A stretch of DNA of 64,000 bases, taken from NCBI GenBank assembly GCA_947493995.1, contig CANLTJ010000008.1:62001-126000 (forward strand). Direction: 5' to 3'. Below the pieces are notes generated by a model that was given only the letters and a program-made list of their open reading frames with translations, was not told where the DNA came from and ran no database searches. A program made the translations under genes and the position numbers. This document shows, one piece after another, positions 61,664-64,000 of this stretch (position 1 is the first letter of the stretch; each line of letters starts with the position of its first letter). Source of the stretch: an uncultured Arachnia sp. (GTDB lineage Bacteria; Actinomycetota; Actinomycetes; Propionibacteriales; Propionibacteriaceae).

Positions 61664-64000
61664 TCAGTCGTCCGTCACCTCCACCATGCCGTGGGCGCCG
61701 CGCTCGGCGTCGACCATGACATGGCTGACCACCGGATAGTGGCCCGCCTCCGGGAACTCGAGCTCCACAAAACCGCCCTGGGCGACGTGCAGGCCCAGGG
61801 CCTGCGAGCCACCGTCGGTGGTGCCGAAGGCGTCCACGCCGTCCTTGAGCTGGTAGCCGCCCTCGAAGTACACGGTGTCGAACTGGCCGCCCACGATGTG
61901 GAAGGCGCTCGGACGGTTGGGGCCCACATCGAGCACCCAGAACCGGACGCGTTCGCCAACCCTTGCCCGGAACATCTCCTGGTCGTACTGGTTGGCGACG
62001 CCGTTGAACACCACCTTGTCCGGCTCCTCCGCCATGACGGCATCGGCATTCACCTCGGTGGCGTCCTCGGCGGAGGTGCCGCCCTCGCCCAGGAACACCT
62101 CGGACTGGACGACGACGTACTCCCTGTCCACCTCGGGAAGGTCCGGCGGATCGATGATCACGGCACCGTGCATGCCGGCCGCAATGTGGGAACTCATGGG
62201 AGCCGTCGAGCAGTGGTACATCCAGATGCCGGCCCGCTCCGCGGTGAAGGTGTAGGTCAGTGACTCACCGGGCGCGATCGTGCGCATCGGTTCGTCGGGC
62301 GCCAGAGCTCCGGCGTGGAAGTCGATGGAGTGGCCGATGGTGCCGTCGTTGATGAGCGTGATCTCGAACACATCGCCCACCTTGCCCCGCAGCGTCGGGC
62401 CGACACTCTCGCCGTTGAAGGTCCACCGCTGCTGCCAGAGACCCGGCCCTACTTCGAGCGGCTCCTCGGTGACACGCAGTTCCACCTCGTGAACGCGCTC
62501 ATCGGAGGCCGGAGCGAGCACCGGATCCACCACGCCGGCGATGGGGGGCGCCTCGGACGGCATCTCGCCGTGGTCGGCGGGCGAGAGCTCACTCGTTGGC
62601 TCCGGTGTGGTCTCGTCGCCACCTCTGACGATGATGTCAAGGGTCATTCCCATCTGGCGGTGGCCCACGACGGTGCACCAGCCCTCAATCGAGGACTGGA
62701 CCGGTCCGAGATCCAGTTCGGCCCGCTCCCCTGCCCGGAGTCGCGAGGTGCGCTGATCGCCCACGGCCAGATCGTGGAGGGTTGTGGTGTCCTCATTGAT
62801 CAGTTCGATGATGAGCCGATCGCCCCGCTCCACCTCGATACGGCTGGGCGTGAAGATCATGCCGTTGGCCACCACCTCGACGCGTACGGTCTCACCGGTC
62901 ACCACCGGGTCAGCAGAGTCGGCAGGAGCGCTCGCCAGGCCGACGGCACCGGGGTCGATGCCCACACCGACGCTGACGGCCAACGCCAACGCTGCCACCC
63001 CCGCCATGAGACCGGCCCCGCTGAATGCCCCGGCGCGTTCTGCTGAGCCAGCCGGTTCCCCTGCAGCAGCACGGCGCTTCTCACGCATCGCTGCCCGGAT
63101 TCCACCCACCATCAACGGCAGGAACGAGGCCAGCGCCACGAGCACGAGGCTGGAAACCGTCACTCTGGCCCAGCTGGGGATGGGTGCCAGCCAGAGCAGC
63201 AGCCCGCCGTTGATCACGACGAGACGCGACGTGGCAAACCGGTCGAACCAGGCAGCTCCCGCACGCACCACCCGGGGTCCGCCTCCCACCATCGAGGGCA
63301 GGAGGTAGGACAAGGCACCCGTGACGAGTTGCACCAGGAAGCCCACCACCCAGATGGAGGCCAGAATCGGATAGCCACTTGCCACCTCGACGTCGGAGGA
63401 GACCAGCACGTGCACGGCCGTTGCAATCAGCGCGACGACCGCCCACACGCAGCCTGACAGAATCGATGCGGAGGCGAATTCCTGCGGGGGCTTCTTGCGC
63501 AGGGGCGCCACCAGAGAGCGACCCCACCACAACAAAGCAAGTGCATAGACGACAATCCCGGCCACCGCAACGCCTCGCACCGCGAGGAGCGAGCCCGCCA
63601 CCACCACGACCACGCCACCGAGCAGCACCGGCAGCGCCTGCCGGGCGAGCTTTTCCGCACCGTCGTCCATGCGGGTGCGCAGCACCGTGGGCCAGAACGT
63701 GACAAGGGTGCCCACCACTGTCAGGCCGATCCAGCCGAGCAGGTTGACCATGGTGTGCGCGACGAGGAGACTGGCGTGCCAGCGGTCGTCGAGTCCGAAC
63801 GCCAGCGCTGCCCCGAAACCGGCGCCAACCGGCAGGCAGCATGCGGCGGCCACGTAGTAGCGGATGCAGATCCGGAACCGTCCCGGAAGAGCGCGGCGTA
63901 GATCTGAAACCAACTGCACCGCATGCCACACGACAGCCACCGACACCAGCGTCGCGCCCACGACCACAAGCCACCACAGCGTGGTGGGGACACCGACGAA
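61664..64000 (-). CDS. nirK: membrane domain - cupredoxin - copper nitrite reductase fusion (5' end beyond window)
   Basis: At least 778 aa; the frame is open to base 64,000. The first 340 or so residues contain about ten hydrophobic helices with conserved His (LLVAHTMVNLLGWIGL). Then comes a cupredoxin-like domain (EVVANGMIFTPSRIEVERGDRL). The rest is a two-domain multicopper oxidase of the NirK/AniA type: HSIDFHAG (type 2), MYHCSTAPMSSHIAAGMHG (type 1 His-Cys-His-Met), AFHIVGG. It reduces nitrite to NO outside the membrane. Fusion to a membrane domain is known in actinobacteria. Confidence 0.85.
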   Translation of the reverse strand, partial: FVGVPTTLWWLVVVGATLVSVAVVWHAVQLVSDLRRALPGRFRICIRYYVAAACCLPVGAGFGAALAFGLDDRWHASLLVAHTMVNLLGWIGLTVVGTLVTFWPTVLRTRMDDGAEKLARQALPVLLGGVVVVVAGSLLAVRGVAVAGIVVYALALLWWGRSLVAPLRKKPPQEFASASILSGCVWAVVALIATAVHVLVSSDVEVASGYPILASIWVVGFLVQLVTGALSYLLPSMVGGGPRVVRAGAAWFDRFATSRLVVINGGLLLWLAPIPSWARVTVSSLVLVALASFLPLMVGGIRAAMREKRRAAAGEPAGSAERAGAFSGAGLMAGVAALALAVSVGVGIDPGAVGLASAPADSADPVVTGETVRVEVVANGMIFTPSRIEVERGDRLIIELINEDTTTLHDLAVGDQRTSRLRAGERAELDLGPVQSSIEGWCTVVGHRQMGMTLDIIVRGGDETTPEPTSELSPADHGEMPSEAPPIAGVVDPVLAPASDERVHEVELRVTEEPLEVGPGLWQQRWTFNGESVGPTLRGKVGDVFEITLINDGTIGHSIDFHAGALAPDEPMRTIAPGESLTYTFTAERAGIWMYHCSTAPMSSHIAAGMHGAVIIDPPDLPEVDREYVVVQSEVFLGEGGTSAEDATEVNADAVMAEEPDKVVFNGVANQYDQEMFRARVGERVRFWVLDVGPNRPSAFHIVGGQFDTVYFEGGYQLKDGVDAFGTTDGGSQALGLHVAQGGFVELEFPEAGHYPVVSHVMVDAERGAHGMVEVTDD

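Overview
The window is high-GC actinobacterial DNA. Its right-hand two fifths look like the chromosome of a facultatively anaerobic member of the Propionibacteriales (a Tessaracoccus-like Propionibacteriaceae is my best guess, from gene content only): a eukaryote-type UGPase, the gephyrin-like Glp/GlpR pair next to 5-formyl-THF cyclo-ligase, DMSO-reductase-type and nitrate-reductase operons, molybdopterin genes and a membrane-fused copper nitrite reductase. Positions 1 to about 37,150 are an integrated mobile element whose right end sits at the 3' end of tRNA-Ala(CGC). The left end lies outside the window.

Element, left part (1-9358, minus strand): a five-gene operon of HTH protein, DUF499 ATPase, a small unnamed protein, a DUF1156 DNA methylase, and a PLD-nuclease/SNF2-helicase that runs off the left edge. 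The layout matches the helicase-methylase-ATPase class of anti-phage systems. Broken remnants follow (9.4-10.2 kb: a hydrolase fragment and a frameshifted HExxH peptidase).

Element, backbone (10.3-35.3 kb, plus strand): ArdC-like antirestriction protein, Prim-Pol, a DUF2637-HTH protein, two unknown proteins, a ParB-like nuclease, a TcpC/VirB8-like anchor, a lysozyme/M23 peptidase, VirB2-like DUF6112 proteins, a VirB6-like protein, an SCO6880-family protein, a VirB4 ATPase, the VirD4/TraG coupling protein, an SSB-like protein and DUF4913. This is a type IV secretion conjugation module; no relaxase is visible. A large serine integrase closes the element. Its ORF reads antisense through the tRNA, and a 160-nt region that folds into nested helices precedes it.

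The backbone is interrupted at three places. At 17.8-23.6 kb there is a three-gene tyrosine-recombinase element (third gene frameshifted) with an internally deleted second copy, plus GNAT, NTF2 and HTH genes. At 24.0-24.9 kb there is a HEPN (TIGR02391-like) protein between two copies of DUF6112. At 28.3-29.3 kb there is a second HEPN-motif protein facing a tRNA-like gene whose 3' half precedes its 5' half.

Chromosome (37.2-64 kb): tRNA-Ala; GlpR and Glp; 5-FCL, FmdB and SAF proteins; UGPase; dmsABC with a TorD chaperone; an Fe-S protein with mogA-moaE-moaA for molybdenum cofactor; a FitAB-type toxin-antitoxin pair; a cytochrome P450; narGHJI-narK; an AbrB/PIN pair; and a membrane-cupredoxin-NirK fusion cut by the right edge. 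Together the Dms, Nar, NirK and Moco genes make a compact anaerobic-respiration cluster.

The most unusual signals are the structured RNA before the integrase, the permuted tRNA-like gene beside a HEPN gene, and the full-length plus internally deleted copies of the recombinase-trio element.
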